Shown here: positions 52,120 through 61,940 of the stretch, piece after piece
Layout of the letters: every line of letters starts with the position of its first letter
Numbering within the stretch: position 1 is the first letter of the stretch
Source of the DNA: UKL13-2 sp038321965
Lineage (GTDB): Bacteria > Pseudomonadota > Gammaproteobacteria > Burkholderiales > Usitatibacteraceae
DNA: 64,000 nt
Reading direction: 5' to 3'
Assembly: GCA_038321965.1 (NCBI GenBank)
Contig: JBBQFL010000022.1
Coordinates: forward strand, 1 to 64,000
Position numbers and translations under genes: made by a program
The notes under the pieces: model-generated
The model's input: only the letters and a program-made list of their open reading frames with translations
What the model was told of the DNA's origin: nothing
Database searches by the model: none

Positions 52120-53091
52120 ATGCGTGTACTGCTGGTCAAACTCTCATCCATGGGCGACGTTCTGCACAACCTGCCGGTGGCGAGCGATCTGGCACGCGCG
52201 TATCCGCATATCGAGATCGACTGGGTCACTGAGGCGCCGTACGCGGGGCTGGTTGCATTGCATCCTAACGTGCGAAATGTGTTCGCTGTGCATTTGCGCG
52301 ATCTGAAAAAGCACTGGTGGTCGGCAGCAGCCTGGTCGGCTTTTCTTGACATCAGGAAGCAACTGGGCAGTCAGGAATATGACGTCATCCTCGATACGCA
52401 AGGGCTCGTGAAGAGCGCCATGGTCGCACGCTGGGCAAAGGGGACCATCGCCGGATTTTCTGCAGAAACGGTGCGCGAACCACTTGCCGCGTGCGCCTAC
52501 GATCGCAAAATTGCGGTGCCGCGCAACCTTCACGCCGTCGAACGTAATCGGCGACTGGCTTCAAGTGTATTTGGTTATGAACTTAATAGCGCCGTCGACT
52601 ATGGCCTGCGTCGGCCGCCACCGCTCGCCAGTACGCTGGTGGCGTGTCCCTACGTCACCTTCCTGCACGCGACCAGTCGCACCGACAAAATGTGGCCCGA
52701 AGCGAACTGGATAGCGCTCGGCCAACGATTGCACGAATTCGGGTTCAGCGTAAGCCTGCCCTGGGGCAGTTCGGCGGAAAAGCGCGTCAGCGAGCGACTC
52801 GCGAGCTCAATTCCTGATGCCATGGTGCCGCCAGCGATGTCGCTACTGGAGGCCGCTGCCCTGCTGGCGGAGGCACGCGCGGTGGTTGGCGTAGATACGG
52901 GGCTGGCGCACCTGAGCGTTGCACTGGCGCGCCCGACGGTCGGCATTTATCTGACAACCTCGCCTGCGCTAACAGGCCTTTATGGCAATGATCTTGCCGT
53001 CAATCTGGGAGGAGGCACGACGCAGCAGCCTGCAGAACTAGCCGTTGACGACGCGTGGCAGGCACTTCTGTGCCTGTTGTCGCTACATTAA
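52120..53091 (+). CDS. waaC: LPS heptosyltransferase I
   Basis: A 323-aa family 9 glycosyltransferase that adds the first L-glycero-D-manno-heptose to Kdo2-lipid A. It has the N-terminal LVKLSSMGDVLHNLPVASDL, the catalytic-region Asp (VILDTQGLVKSA), and the ADP-heptose site VGVDTGLAHLSVAL near the C-terminus. Length equals E. coli WaaC. It is followed after 9 bp by waaA, so the two steps of inner-core synthesis are cotranscribed. It diverges from the GT2 gene with a 92-bp promoter region between. Confidence 0.93.
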   Translation: MRVLLVKLSSMGDVLHNLPVASDLARAYPHIEIDWVTEAPYAGLVALHPNVRNVFAVHLRDLKKHWWSAAAWSAFLDIRKQLGSQEYDVILDTQGLVKSAMVARWAKGTIAGFSAETVREPLAACAYDRKIAVPRNLHAVERNRRLASSVFGYELNSAVDYGLRRPPPLASTLVACPYVTFLHATSRTDKMWPEANWIALGQRLHEFGFSVSLPWGSSAEKRVSERLASSIPDAMVPPAMSLLEAAALLAEARAVVGVDTGLAHLSVALARPTVGIYLTTSPALTGLYGNDLAVNLGGGTTQQPAELAVDDAWQALLCLLSLH

Positions 53092-53100
53092 CCGCTTGCA

Positions 53101-54411
53101 ATGACCGTGCGTGTTCTCTATTCCATGCTGTTGACCTTGATGTTGCCGGTAATACTGGCGCGGTTGCTTTGGCGCAGCTTGCGGCAACGTGGTTACCGGG
53201 AAAATATCGGAGAACGATTTGGCAGCTATCGTCAGGAACCATTGCGGGGCTGCATATGGATTCATGCGGTATCGGTGGGCGAAACTCGCGCCACCGAACC
53301 GCTGATTCGCAAGTTGAAAGCGCTTTATCCTGCACGACCGATTCTGCTGACCTGCATGACTCCTACTGGTCGTGCGACTGCGGTCGAACTGTATGGTGAA
53401 GCGTTGACGTCGGCCTACCTACCCTATGACCTAGCGCTTTTGCATAGCGGGCTGCTTGATCACTTCAAGCCCACCGTGTTGCTGGTGATGGAAACCGAAC
53501 TCTGGCCAAATCTGTTGCACGCGTGCAAGACGAGATCGGTGCCTGCATTGATCGTCAACGCACGCCTGAGCGAGCGGTCCGCGCGTGGCTATCGGCGGTT
53601 TGCGCCTATTCGTGCGCTTGTCACACAGGCGCTGCAGGCGGTGAAGTTGGTCGGTGCGCAGTCCAGCGCCGATGCGGAACGCTTTCGCACACTGGGTGCG
53701 CCCAACATTTCGGTGACCGGCAATATCAAATTTGATCTGACGTTGAATGCGGATCTGGTCAGCATCGGTAACAGCTGGCGCACCGGACTGGGAAGCCGAA
53801 AGGTGTTGCTCTGTGCGAGCACCCGCGAAGCAGAGGAGTCTCTGTTGCTGGCGGCGTATCGCGATGTCTTTGAAGTTCCAGAACGAAGCGCGGTTCTACT
53901 CGTGATCGTGCCGCGACATCCGCATCGTTTTGTTACGGTTGCCGACGAGATTCTGAAGGTCGGTCTGACGGTTGCAAGGCGCAGCGATTCGACAAGCGGC
54001 GCGGCCATCGATGATGTTGATGTCCTGCTTGGCGACTCAATGGGGGAAATGGCCGCCTACCTGGCATTCGCCGACATCGTCATCGTCGCCGGCAGCTTTC
54101 TGCCGCTCGGTGGCCAGAATCTGATCGAGGCGTGTGCGGCCGGCAAGCCGGTCATCATGGGGCCGTCAACGTTCAATTTCAGCGAAGCCGCGCAATTGGC
54201 GCAAGATCAGGGTGCCATGCTGAAAGTGGGCGACGCCGAAGAAGCGATGCGCACCGCAAAACGTTTGCTGCACGATGTTGCTGAGCGCCAAGCCATGTCC
54301 GATGCTGGCTTGAAATTGGTGGCGGCTAATCGCGGCGCGACGGATAAAACTGTCGCACTGGTACAAGTGGCACTCGACCGCAATTTAGTTGAACGGGCCG
54401 GAACTGTTTGA
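53101..54411 (+). CDS. waaA: Kdo transferase
   Basis: A 436-aa family 30 glycosyltransferase transferring Kdo from CMP-Kdo to the lipid A precursor at the inner membrane. An N-terminal membrane anchor (MTVRVLYSMLLTLMLPVILARLL) is followed by WIHAVSVGETRATEPLI with the catalytic Glu, VMETELWPNL, the NARLSERSARGYRRF segment, VTGNIKFDL, and the CMP-Kdo site GSFLPLGGQNLIEACAAGKPVI. Length is normal. It is the second gene of the waaC-waaA pair and is convergent with the tolC-like gene. Confidence 0.94.
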   Translation: MTVRVLYSMLLTLMLPVILARLLWRSLRQRGYRENIGERFGSYRQEPLRGCIWIHAVSVGETRATEPLIRKLKALYPARPILLTCMTPTGRATAVELYGEALTSAYLPYDLALLHSGLLDHFKPTVLLVMETELWPNLLHACKTRSVPALIVNARLSERSARGYRRFAPIRALVTQALQAVKLVGAQSSADAERFRTLGAPNISVTGNIKFDLTLNADLVSIGNSWRTGLGSRKVLLCASTREAEESLLLAAYRDVFEVPERSAVLLVIVPRHPHRFVTVADEILKVGLTVARRSDSTSGAAIDDVDVLLGDSMGEMAAYLAFADIVIVAGSFLPLGGQNLIEACAAGKPVIMGPSTFNFSEAAQLAQDQGAMLKVGDAEEAMRTAKRLLHDVAERQAMSDAGLKLVAANRGATDKTVALVQVALDRNLVERAGTV

Positions 54412-54481
54412 GCGCCATTTGACGCGGCTCGCGGGCCATTAGTGGCTGGGAAGCCCCGTCAATACTGGGTTTTTAACAATA

Positions 54482-55801
54482 TCAGCGCGCCAGCATTCGG
54501 TTAACTTCCGCCAGGTCTTCCTCGACCAGGCGTCCAGCGGCCGACTTCAAACGCAGTTGGCTCAAGATCGTTGAGTAGCGAGCCTGTTGCAAATCGCGCT
54601 GCGCCTGGAACAACTGTTGCTGCGCGTTAAGCACGTCAACGTTGGTACGTACGCCGACTTCCTTGCCCAATACGGTGGCATCGAGTGACGATCTGTTCGA
54701 AACCAAAGCGGCTTCCAGTGCTTTCACTTGGGCGACGCCATTGGTCACGCCCAGATAATTTTGGCGCACCGATTGGGCCACTGTGCGTTTGGAGTTTTCC
54801 AGGTCTGCTTCCGCGCGGTCACGATTGGACAGCGATTGGCGCACGCGTGATTGTGTTCCGCCGCCTTGATAAAGGGGAATCGTCAGTGTCAGGCCGAGAA
54901 CGGCTGATCGCGTTTCGAAGGACGGGCCAACGTTGCCAGAGTTCGATGACGAGGGTGAGCTGTTGTTGGCGTAGCTGCCCGTCAGGTCGAGCGTGGGTAG
55001 GTGGCCCGCCTTGTTGCGATCGACTTCACGAGCAGCGATCTCGCGGGCGAGCCGCAGCTGGGCGATGGCAGGACTGGCTTCTTCGGAGGCCTTCACCCAT
55101 TGATCCATGTCGCTCGGTTTTGGCAGCGTCAGCATCGGTTTATCGCGTAACGGGGCGAGGCTGGCGGGCATCTTGTTAATTAACTGCTGTAACGCCTGGC
55201 GTTTGATTTCCAGATCGTTCAGGTCGGAAATTTCCTTGGCGACGCCGAGGTCAAATTTCGCCTGGGCTTCATAGGTGTCGGTGATGGTAGAGGTGCCGAC
55301 TTCGAAGTTGCGCTTGGCTTGCGCCAGTTGCTCGTTGATCGCTGTTTTTTGCGCGCCGGACAGCGCGACATTGTCTTGTGCCAGCAGGACATCAAAATAT
55401 GCTTGCGCGGCACGCACGATCAGGTTTTGTGCGGCGTCGGCAAATAGTGCTTCCGATTGCTTGGCCTGCAAACCAGCCTGGTCGAACGATATCCAGTTTT
55501 GCATACGAAACAGGGGCTGAGTCAGGCTGACCGAGTAGCCATGGGTATTGAAATCGGTTGTTGGAAATCCGCTGGTTTCGCGATGGTTGCGGTTTACTGA
55601 TCCCGTTAAGTTAACCGATGGCAGCAGGATTGCACGCGCCTGCGGTACAAACTCTTTGCTGGCCTCGTATGTGTAACGGGCAGATGAGTACACGGGATCT
55701 TGCGCCTGGGCATCCCGATAGATATCCATCAAGTCCGCGCCCATGGCGGATGAGGCGGCGAGACAACTGGTAACGAGTGCGGCGGAGAGTTTGAGTTTCA
55801 T
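54482..55801 (-). CDS. tolC: TolC-family outer-membrane efflux/secretion channel
   Basis: A protein of 439 aa from the ATG at 55801, which begins a good signal peptide (MKLKLSAALVTSCLAASSAMG, then ADLMDIY). The frame extends to 55960 but that part overlaps the rhodanese region. Two OEP repeats cover about 25-215 and 235-425, with TolC-typical YRDAQAQDPVYSSARYTYEASKE-like start, QPLFRMQNWISFDQA and NRAEADLENSKRTVAQSVRQNY. It forms the trimeric exit duct for type I secretion or multidrug pumps; no inner partner is adjacent. The order pcm, rhodanese, tolC recurs in betaproteobacteria as far as I recall. Confidence 0.9.
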   Translation of the reverse strand: MKLKLSAALVTSCLAASSAMGADLMDIYRDAQAQDPVYSSARYTYEASKEFVPQARAILLPSVNLTGSVNRNHRETSGFPTTDFNTHGYSVSLTQPLFRMQNWISFDQAGLQAKQSEALFADAAQNLIVRAAQAYFDVLLAQDNVALSGAQKTAINEQLAQAKRNFEVGTSTITDTYEAQAKFDLGVAKEISDLNDLEIKRQALQQLINKMPASLAPLRDKPMLTLPKPSDMDQWVKASEEASPAIAQLRLAREIAAREVDRNKAGHLPTLDLTGSYANNSSPSSSNSGNVGPSFETRSAVLGLTLTIPLYQGGGTQSRVRQSLSNRDRAEADLENSKRTVAQSVRQNYLGVTNGVAQVKALEAALVSNRSSLDATVLGKEVGVRTNVDVLNAQQQLFQAQRDLQQARYSTILSQLRLKSAAGRLVEEDLAEVNRMLAR

Positions 55802-55920
55802 TATTTTTCGTTTCTGGTCGATGTTGGCGGGTGGTATTTTTGCCGGTTTGACCAAAGTGTATTTAGGATTGATTGAGGACTTTTGATGCGGTGAACAAGT
55901 TGCGTGGATTTTCCGAGCTG

Positions 55921-56244
55921 CTAATAAAGCGCGACGCTTGGGTCGACCTGACGAGCCCATGCGTCTATGCCACCCTGTAAATTATGCAGGTTGTGGAACC
56001 CCTGCCGCTCCAGAAATGCGACGACTTGCAGACTTCGCGTGCCGTGATGACAAATTACGACCGTGGGATGCGACCGGTCAATCTCTTCAACCTGGTTTGG
56101 AATCGATTGCATCGGTCGCAACTCGCTGCCTTCAATATGCGCCAGCTGAAATTCCCATGGTTCGCGAACGTCAAGCAAATGCGGCTTCGCGATTGGCTCG
56201 TCGGTCAACATGGCTTGTAGTTCGAAAACAGTCAGTTGTCGCAT
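55921..56244 (-). CDS. Single-domain rhodanese-like protein
   Basis: A 107-aa cytoplasmic rhodanese domain. It has the family LLDVREPWEFQLAHIEGS (about 23-40) and the active loop CHHGTRS with catalytic Cys65, followed by FLERQGFHNLHNLQGGIDAW, the standard ending. Such single-domain proteins carry persulfide sulfur; the acceptor is unknown. It starts 4 bp after the pcm stop and so belongs to that transcript; tolC follows. Confidence 0.9.
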   Translation of the reverse strand: MRQLTVFELQAMLTDEPIAKPHLLDVREPWEFQLAHIEGSELRPMQSIPNQVEEIDRSHPTVVICHHGTRSLQVVAFLERQGFHNLHNLQGGIDAWARQVDPSVALY

Positions 56245-56248
56245 CGGC

Positions 56249-56914
56249 TCAAAAGTCGAAACGCGAAGGCTGCTTGGCGTGGATTAGTGGGGCGATCACC
56301 GTTTCGAATATCTCGCTACGTGCGAAAACTTTTTCGCCTGTTCTTGTATAGAGCGTCGCTTTCATGACGGGCGCATCGCCGACAATGGCGAACAGGCGTC
56401 CATTTTCCGCAAGCGCATCCAGATAGGCTTGCTGCAGCATTGGCACGGAACCAGTAAGAACAATTGCATCGAATTTCTCGCCGGCTCCTGAGAATGCGGC
56501 TGGCGATTCCGCGCCGTCACCGACTTTGAGAATGGCATTGTGAATGTTGGCGCGTGACAGGTTCGCGGCCGCATTGCGCGAAAAGGCGTCGTAGTATTCG
56601 ACGCTGGTTACCGTCGCGGCGCGACTGGCCAGCAATGCCGTCAAGTAGCCGCTGCCCGTTCCAATTTCCAGTACGCGGTCCGTTGGTTTCAGAGTCAGCT
56701 CTTGAACAATGCGCGCTTCCATCTTCGGCGCCATCATCAGCTGGCCTTCGCCGATTGGTATTTCCATGTCGGTAAACGCGATGGCGCGATAGGCGTCCGG
56801 CACAAAGTCCTCACGTTTAATCTGGAAGAGGAGATCCAGAACATCCTGATTCAGCACTTCCCAGGTGCGTATCTGCTGCTCAACCATGTTGAACCGTGCT
56901 TGTTCAAAATCCAT
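56249..56914 (-). CDS. pcm: Protein-L-isoaspartate O-methyltransferase
   Basis: A 221-aa SAM-dependent methyltransferase. It has motif I VLEIGTGSGYLTALLA, the N-terminal MVEQQIRTWEVLNQDVLDLL, and VPDAYRAIAFTDMEIPIGEGQLMM, the isoaspartyl-substrate region (IPIGEGQ in place of the classical IGxGQTIS). Pcm methylates isoaspartate in aged proteins for repair. The active-site GQTIS is changed to GQLMM here, as seen in a branch of Pcm-like proteins, so activity on isoaspartate is likely but not certain. It starts the pcm-rhodanese-tolC run. Confidence 0.85.
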   Translation of the reverse strand: MDFEQARFNMVEQQIRTWEVLNQDVLDLLFQIKREDFVPDAYRAIAFTDMEIPIGEGQLMMAPKMEARIVQELTLKPTDRVLEIGTGSGYLTALLASRAATVTSVEYYDAFSRNAAANLSRANIHNAILKVGDGAESPAAFSGAGEKFDAIVLTGSVPMLQQAYLDALAENGRLFAIVGDAPVMKATLYTRTGEKVFARSEIFETVIAPLIHAKQPSRFDF

Positions 56915-57060
56915 GTCGGTCTCGTCCTTGGGTTTGAGTGAATGAGGAAGGTCTTACGGCACGCGAACTGCGTGTACTCGTATTGCGACTGCAAGATTCT
57001 GGCGTTGGCTATTTTAGCAAATCGGTCTGGCTTGTCGGCGACGCTGGTTTGCGTCGAGGT

Positions 57061-57717
57061 TCAAATGGACGGCTTGTCCGCGAGCAACCCTCGAATCAGA
57101 ATATCGGTGTGCGTTGCCAGGTAGGCGTCTGGATCCATTTGCTCCACACCGCACAAATCGAACGAATTACGCCATAGCATCAACATTAGTACCGGTGCAG
57201 CACAGATGTGTGGTGTGTGTTGGAGTTCTATCGGCCGGAATTCGCCGGCATCTATCCCGCGCTGAATCGCGGCGGTGAAAAGCGCCAGTCCGCGCACAAT
57301 GACTTCGGTGTGATAGAAGTTAGCAAGTTCCTGAAAATTACCCGCTTCTGACATCATCAGCTTGGTGATGCCGGCCAGTTTGGTGGAGCCAATTTTTTGC
57401 CACCACGTCTTGACCAGAAGCGTCATCAAATCAGCGCTACTGCCCTGATAGGCGCGCATGCGATCTTCAAATTCGACGATGCGCGACACGATGCCCTCAC
57501 GTACGACCGCCTTGAACAAATCGTCTTTGCTATCGAAATAGAGATACAACGTACCCTTGGAAACACCTGCCCGTTTGGCAACGTCGTCCAGCCGTGTTGC
57601 GGCAAAACCACGTTCCACAAACAATTCCAGCGCAGCCGCCGCCAGCTCACCCGGTCGAGCGTCCTTGCGTCGTTCCCAGCGCGGTTCAATTATTTTTGCT
57701 AATACTGACATGGGCAA
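57061..57717 (-). CDS. TetR-family transcriptional regulator
   Basis: A 218-aa regulator. The DNA-binding domain (about 20-70) is PGELAAAALELFVERGFAATRLDDVAKRAGVSKGTLYLYFDSKDDLFKAVV, the classical TetR form. The C-terminal ligand domain (about 85-215) is helical (LVKTWWQKIGSTKLAGITKLMMSEAGNF) and resembles AcrR/NalC-like regulators of efflux. It lies upstream of pcm-rhodanese-tolC on the same strand (146-bp gap) and may control the tolC-like gene and itself. A palindromic operator overlaps its promoter, 4 bp before the ATG. Confidence 0.88.
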   Translation of the reverse strand: MPMSVLAKIIEPRWERRKDARPGELAAAALELFVERGFAATRLDDVAKRAGVSKGTLYLYFDSKDDLFKAVVREGIVSRIVEFEDRMRAYQGSSADLMTLLVKTWWQKIGSTKLAGITKLMMSEAGNFQELANFYHTEVIVRGLALFTAAIQRGIDAGEFRPIELQHTPHICAAPVLMLMLWRNSFDLCGVEQMDPDAYLATHTDILIRGLLADKPSI

Positions 57718-57720
57718 CTA

Positions 57721-57742
57721 TTAATGACTTGATGGTCATTAA
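57721..57742. promoter_or_regulatory. TetR operator candidate
   Basis: Perfect interrupted palindrome TTAATGAC-N6-GTCATTAA directly before the tetR-like start codon. TGAC-N6-GTCA dyads are typical targets of TetR regulators, so autoregulation is likely. The spacer to the divergent thiC leader is short, so that leader's promoter may be affected too. Confidence 0.6.
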
Positions 57743-57842
57743 GATACGCCGTGTGTGTTGGCGCGTCAAGCTGATCGCGTATTTCCCAATCCCAACTGGC
57801 GCATTGCCGCGCGGATGAAATTGGGTTAACTTAGGGTTTGTA

Positions 57843-57935
57843 CGCAGGGGTTCCACGCAATCTAAGAATTTTCAAATGCGTGGATGAGATACACCCTTTG
57901 AACCTGATCCGGATGATACCGGCGTAGGGAGCGTG
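57843..57935 (+). ncRNA. TPP (thi-box) riboswitch upstream of thiC
   Basis: The conserved parts are in order: AGGGGT (57846-57851), GATGAGATA (57883-57891, the TGAGA core), ACCCTTTGAACCTGATCCGG (57892-57911), ATGATACCGG and CGTAGGGA (57923-57930). A variable P3 hairpin lies between (CCACGCA...TGCGTGG). Next, CGCTCCC at 57958-57964 is complementary to GGGAGCG at 57927-57933, a possible switching stem just ahead of the GAGGAG ribosome site. Binding of thiamine diphosphate is expected to lower thiC expression. Confidence 0.95.
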
Positions 57936-57984
57936 AATCGGCCTTTTTCTGGTTCATCGCTCCCGGCCTTTGAGGAGTATGACC

Positions 57985-59865
<1,881 letters not shown>

Positions 59866-60343
59866 CCCCATCGCGAAACACAAATACTGGCGCGGCGTTT
59901 GAGGCAAAACTGTCCGAATGCCGCGCCATCACTCGACCTTTTCCCACGTCGAAACCTGAATCAGTTCAAATCTTCCCTTGGACGAATTGCTTCATCAGGG
60001 TCTGACAGGCAACCGTTGACCCCACCGCTGAAGACGCCTGGCACGTGGCATCCAGACAAATTTCCGGTTAAGCTTTACGCAAATCCGCGTGGTCGTCTTC
60101 GCGATCATTGCCCTCGGGTCTGGTCGGGGTCGCAGTGTTCAGGTGCCGAACCTGCAAACCTTGAGTGCCCGCCAATGACAAGAAGCGGACCGAAACGCCG
60201 GCGCAAGCCTTGTTGAACCCGCCTTGACCGCACACGCGTCGGCTGGTGTACAGTGGCGCGCACCGACTTGTTTGACTTGCCGAAGTTACGCTGAATCAAA
60301 ACAGGCCAGCCCGTTAAAGTTGCATGGATAACCGGAGAACCCG
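59866..60343. other. 478-bp spacer without a supported gene
   Basis: Carries copy 3 of the dispersed repeat at its start and then GC-rich sequence. A 105-aa open frame (59899-60216) is Arg/Pro-rich with no ribosome site and no family, so I do not call it. The upp promoter is expected in the last 100 bp. Confidence 0.6.
59871..59935 (+). repeat. Dispersed ~70-bp repeat, copy 3
   Basis: CGCGAAACACAAATACTGGC followed by GCGGCGTTTGA (59872-59902) matches copy 1 at 28 of 31 bases and copy 2 nearly as well. The second block is degenerate (CCGAATGCCGCGCCA). Begins 5 bp after the thiC stop. Confidence 0.6.
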
Positions 60344-60985
60344 ATGCAGTCGCAATTCCCGAACCTCTCTGTCATTGATCATCCGCTGGTGAAACACAAG
60401 CTGACGTTCCTGCGCCGCGAAGAGACTTCGACGGCGGGTTTCCGCCGTCTGGTGAAAGAAATCAGCCAGATGCTTTGCTATGAAGTGACGCGCGATCTGC
60501 CGACCGAGAACATCCCGATCCGTACGCCCGTGACGGAAATGAATTCTCCTGTCATCAGCGGCAAGAAGCAGTGTGTCGTTTCGATACTTCGGGCGGGCAA
60601 CGGCATGCTCGACGGTATGCTCGAATTGCTGCAGGCTGCACGCGTTGGCCACATCGGTCTCTACCGCGATCCAAAAACGCTGGCACCGGTTGAATATTAC
60701 TTTAAGGTGCCCGAAGATGTCGCCGAGAGGCTGGTGATCGTCGTCGATCCGATGCTGGCCACCGGCAATTCGGCCGCGGCGGCGATCACGAAACTGAAAC
60801 AGCGCGGCGTCACGAACATCAAGTTCGTCTGCCTGCTGGCGGCCCCGGAAGGCGTGGCCACGATGCTCGCTCAACACCCGGATGTGATGATCACCACCGC
60901 CTCGCTCGATGAACGGCTCAATGACCACGGGTACATTGTGCCGGGACTAGGAGATGCGGGTGACCGAATTTTCGGGACGCGCTGA
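60344..60985 (+). CDS. upp: Uracil phosphoribosyltransferase
   Basis: A 213-aa pyrimidine salvage enzyme joining uracil and PRPP to UMP. The PRPP-binding motif VIVVDPMLATGNSA (about 128-141), the N-terminal HPLVKHKLTFLRREETSTAGFR (residues about 12-33) and the uracil-binding C-terminus (YIVPGLGDAGDRIFGTR) are canonical. Length is normal (208-213 aa). A GGAGAA ribosome site precedes the ATG. The following TetR-like gene begins inside its last 26 bases, so the two are coupled. Confidence 0.96.
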   Translation: MQSQFPNLSVIDHPLVKHKLTFLRREETSTAGFRRLVKEISQMLCYEVTRDLPTENIPIRTPVTEMNSPVISGKKQCVVSILRAGNGMLDGMLELLQAARVGHIGLYRDPKTLAPVEYYFKVPEDVAERLVIVVDPMLATGNSAAAAITKLKQRGVTNIKFVCLLAAPEGVATMLAQHPDVMITTASLDERLNDHGYIVPGLGDAGDRIFGTR

Positions 60986-61658
60986 CACCGCGCTGATCAC
61001 CGCGCCGCGCGCGGTCGCCACCACGACCGCCGCACCGCGCCGCAAGAAACACATTCGTCATGCTGCCGTGGCCGACATACTGCTCGCCGCGGAAGGCGTG
61101 TTCGCGCACGCCGGTTTTTCCGGCGCAACGATGGCGCAAATCGCTGAAGCCGCGAATCTGCCAAAGGCGAATCTGCATTATTATTTTCGTACCAAAGCGG
61201 CGCTCTATCGTGCCGTACTCGACGACACGCTCAGCCTGTGGCTGGCCGAAACTGACGGCATTCGCCGCGACGCACACCCCAAAGTGGCGCTAGGCGATTA
61301 CATTCGCGCCAAGATGCGGCTCGCTGCAGCGCACCCCGATGCGTCCAGAGTTTTCGCCAACGAAATGCTTCACGGTGCCCCACAGATCGGCGGCTATTTG
61401 CGCCGCGAACTGAAAGCGCTGGTGGATGAAAAATCGCAGGTCATCGAGCATTGGACCGATCAGGGCCTGATGGATCGCGTCGACGCGCGGCATTTGTTCT
61501 TCACCATCTGGGCGTCCACGCAAACCTATGCCGATTTTCAGCCGCAGGTGTGCGCCGTGCTGGGAAAACCAAAACTCACGAAAAGCGAACTCGAACGCGC
61601 GAGCGATCAGCTAGTGCGCTTGATTTTGAAAGGTTGCGGGGTTCGCGACGTGACGTAA
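60960..61658 (+). CDS. TetR-family regulator, RutR-like
   Basis: Starts at a GTG (60960; 232 aa) with AGGAG 6 bp upstream; an ATG at 60954 directly abuts the same AGGAG and is less likely. The HTH (about 30-80) contains ILLAAEGVFAHAGFSGATMAQIAEAANLPKANLHYYF split around the turn; the PKANLHYYFRTKAALYRAVL part is characteristic of RutR, the E. coli uracil/pyrimidine-responsive regulator. The C-terminal domain also follows RutR (MLHGAPQIGGYL). It overlaps upp, which supports regulation of pyrimidine salvage or degradation. No rut or degradation genes are in the window. Confidence 0.85.
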   Translation: MTEFSGRADTALITAPRAVATTTAAPRRKKHIRHAAVADILLAAEGVFAHAGFSGATMAQIAEAANLPKANLHYYFRTKAALYRAVLDDTLSLWLAETDGIRRDAHPKVALGDYIRAKMRLAAAHPDASRVFANEMLHGAPQIGGYLRRELKALVDEKSQVIEHWTDQGLMDRVDARHLFFTIWASTQTYADFQPQVCAVLGKPKLTKSELERASDQLVRLILKGCGVRDVT

Positions 61659-61698
61659 ATCCGGCCGCGGCAAGCGTGAAATACCAAACTCTATATCC

Positions 61699-61757
61699 GG
61701 CGCGCGCCGCATGGCATAAATGCCTGAAAGACCGCGCCAAATGGCGATCTACGTATA
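61699..61757 (+). repeat. Dispersed ~70-bp repeat, partial copy 4
   Basis: The block CGCCAAATGGCGATCTACG (61735-61753) matches the 3' block of copy 1 (CGCCAAATGGCG-TTCTGCG) and copy 2. The part before is looser. It lies in the leader upstream of the SAM-II-like element. Confidence 0.45.
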
Positions 61758-61799
61758 TTTATCAACTTGACATTGCGGCCTGCCAGGCGTACCTTTTGT

Positions 61800-61872
61800 A
61801 TTGCGCCGATTTGACGATCAGCTTGCGGGCGCTGGGAAAAATTAACTCCCGATAAATACGGCTAAAGCGGCT
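61800..61872 (+). ncRNA. SAM-II (SAM-alpha) riboswitch-like element upstream of metX
   Basis: The pattern of the SAM-II class is present: P1 GCGCC (61803-61807) with GGCGC (61828-61832); loop signatures GATTTG (61808-61813) and GCTTGC (61821-61826); a small GGG/CCC hairpin (61834-61850) as an insertion; then GATAAA (61851-61856) and GCTAAAG (61861-61867), which would fold back on the loop as a pseudoknot. The downstream gene, metX, is a classical SAM-II target. A terminator hairpin follows at 61895-61929. I judged this by eye; no covariance search was possible. Confidence 0.75.
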
Positions 61873-61894
61873 ATCGCGAATTTGCAGTTTCAAG

Positions 61895-61929
61895 AAGCCC
61901 GATTAGCGCCAAGCTGGTCGGGCTTTTTT
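61895..61929 (+). terminator. Intrinsic terminator in the metX leader
   Basis: Stem AAGCCCGA (61895-61902) / TCGGGCTT (61918-61925), followed by a T-run to 61929, only 12 bp before the metX ATG. It lies between the SAM-II-like element and metX, so it may be the switch output, or may end the tetR transcript. Confidence 0.8.
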
Positions 61930-61940
61930 CATTCCCGCTC

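Noticed and set aside
55802..55960. 53-residue N-terminal extension of the TolC-like protein
   Set aside because: The ATG at 55801 starts a proper signal peptide; the extension would overlap the rhodanese gene end and spoil export.
59899..60216. 105-aa plus-strand ORF between thiC and upp
   Set aside because: Arg/Pro-rich, no ribosome site, overlaps the dispersed repeat; no family seen.
61659..61940. tRNA gene in the metX leader
   Set aside because: No cloverleaf or TTC-loop consensus; the structured part fits a SAM-II-like element and a terminator instead.
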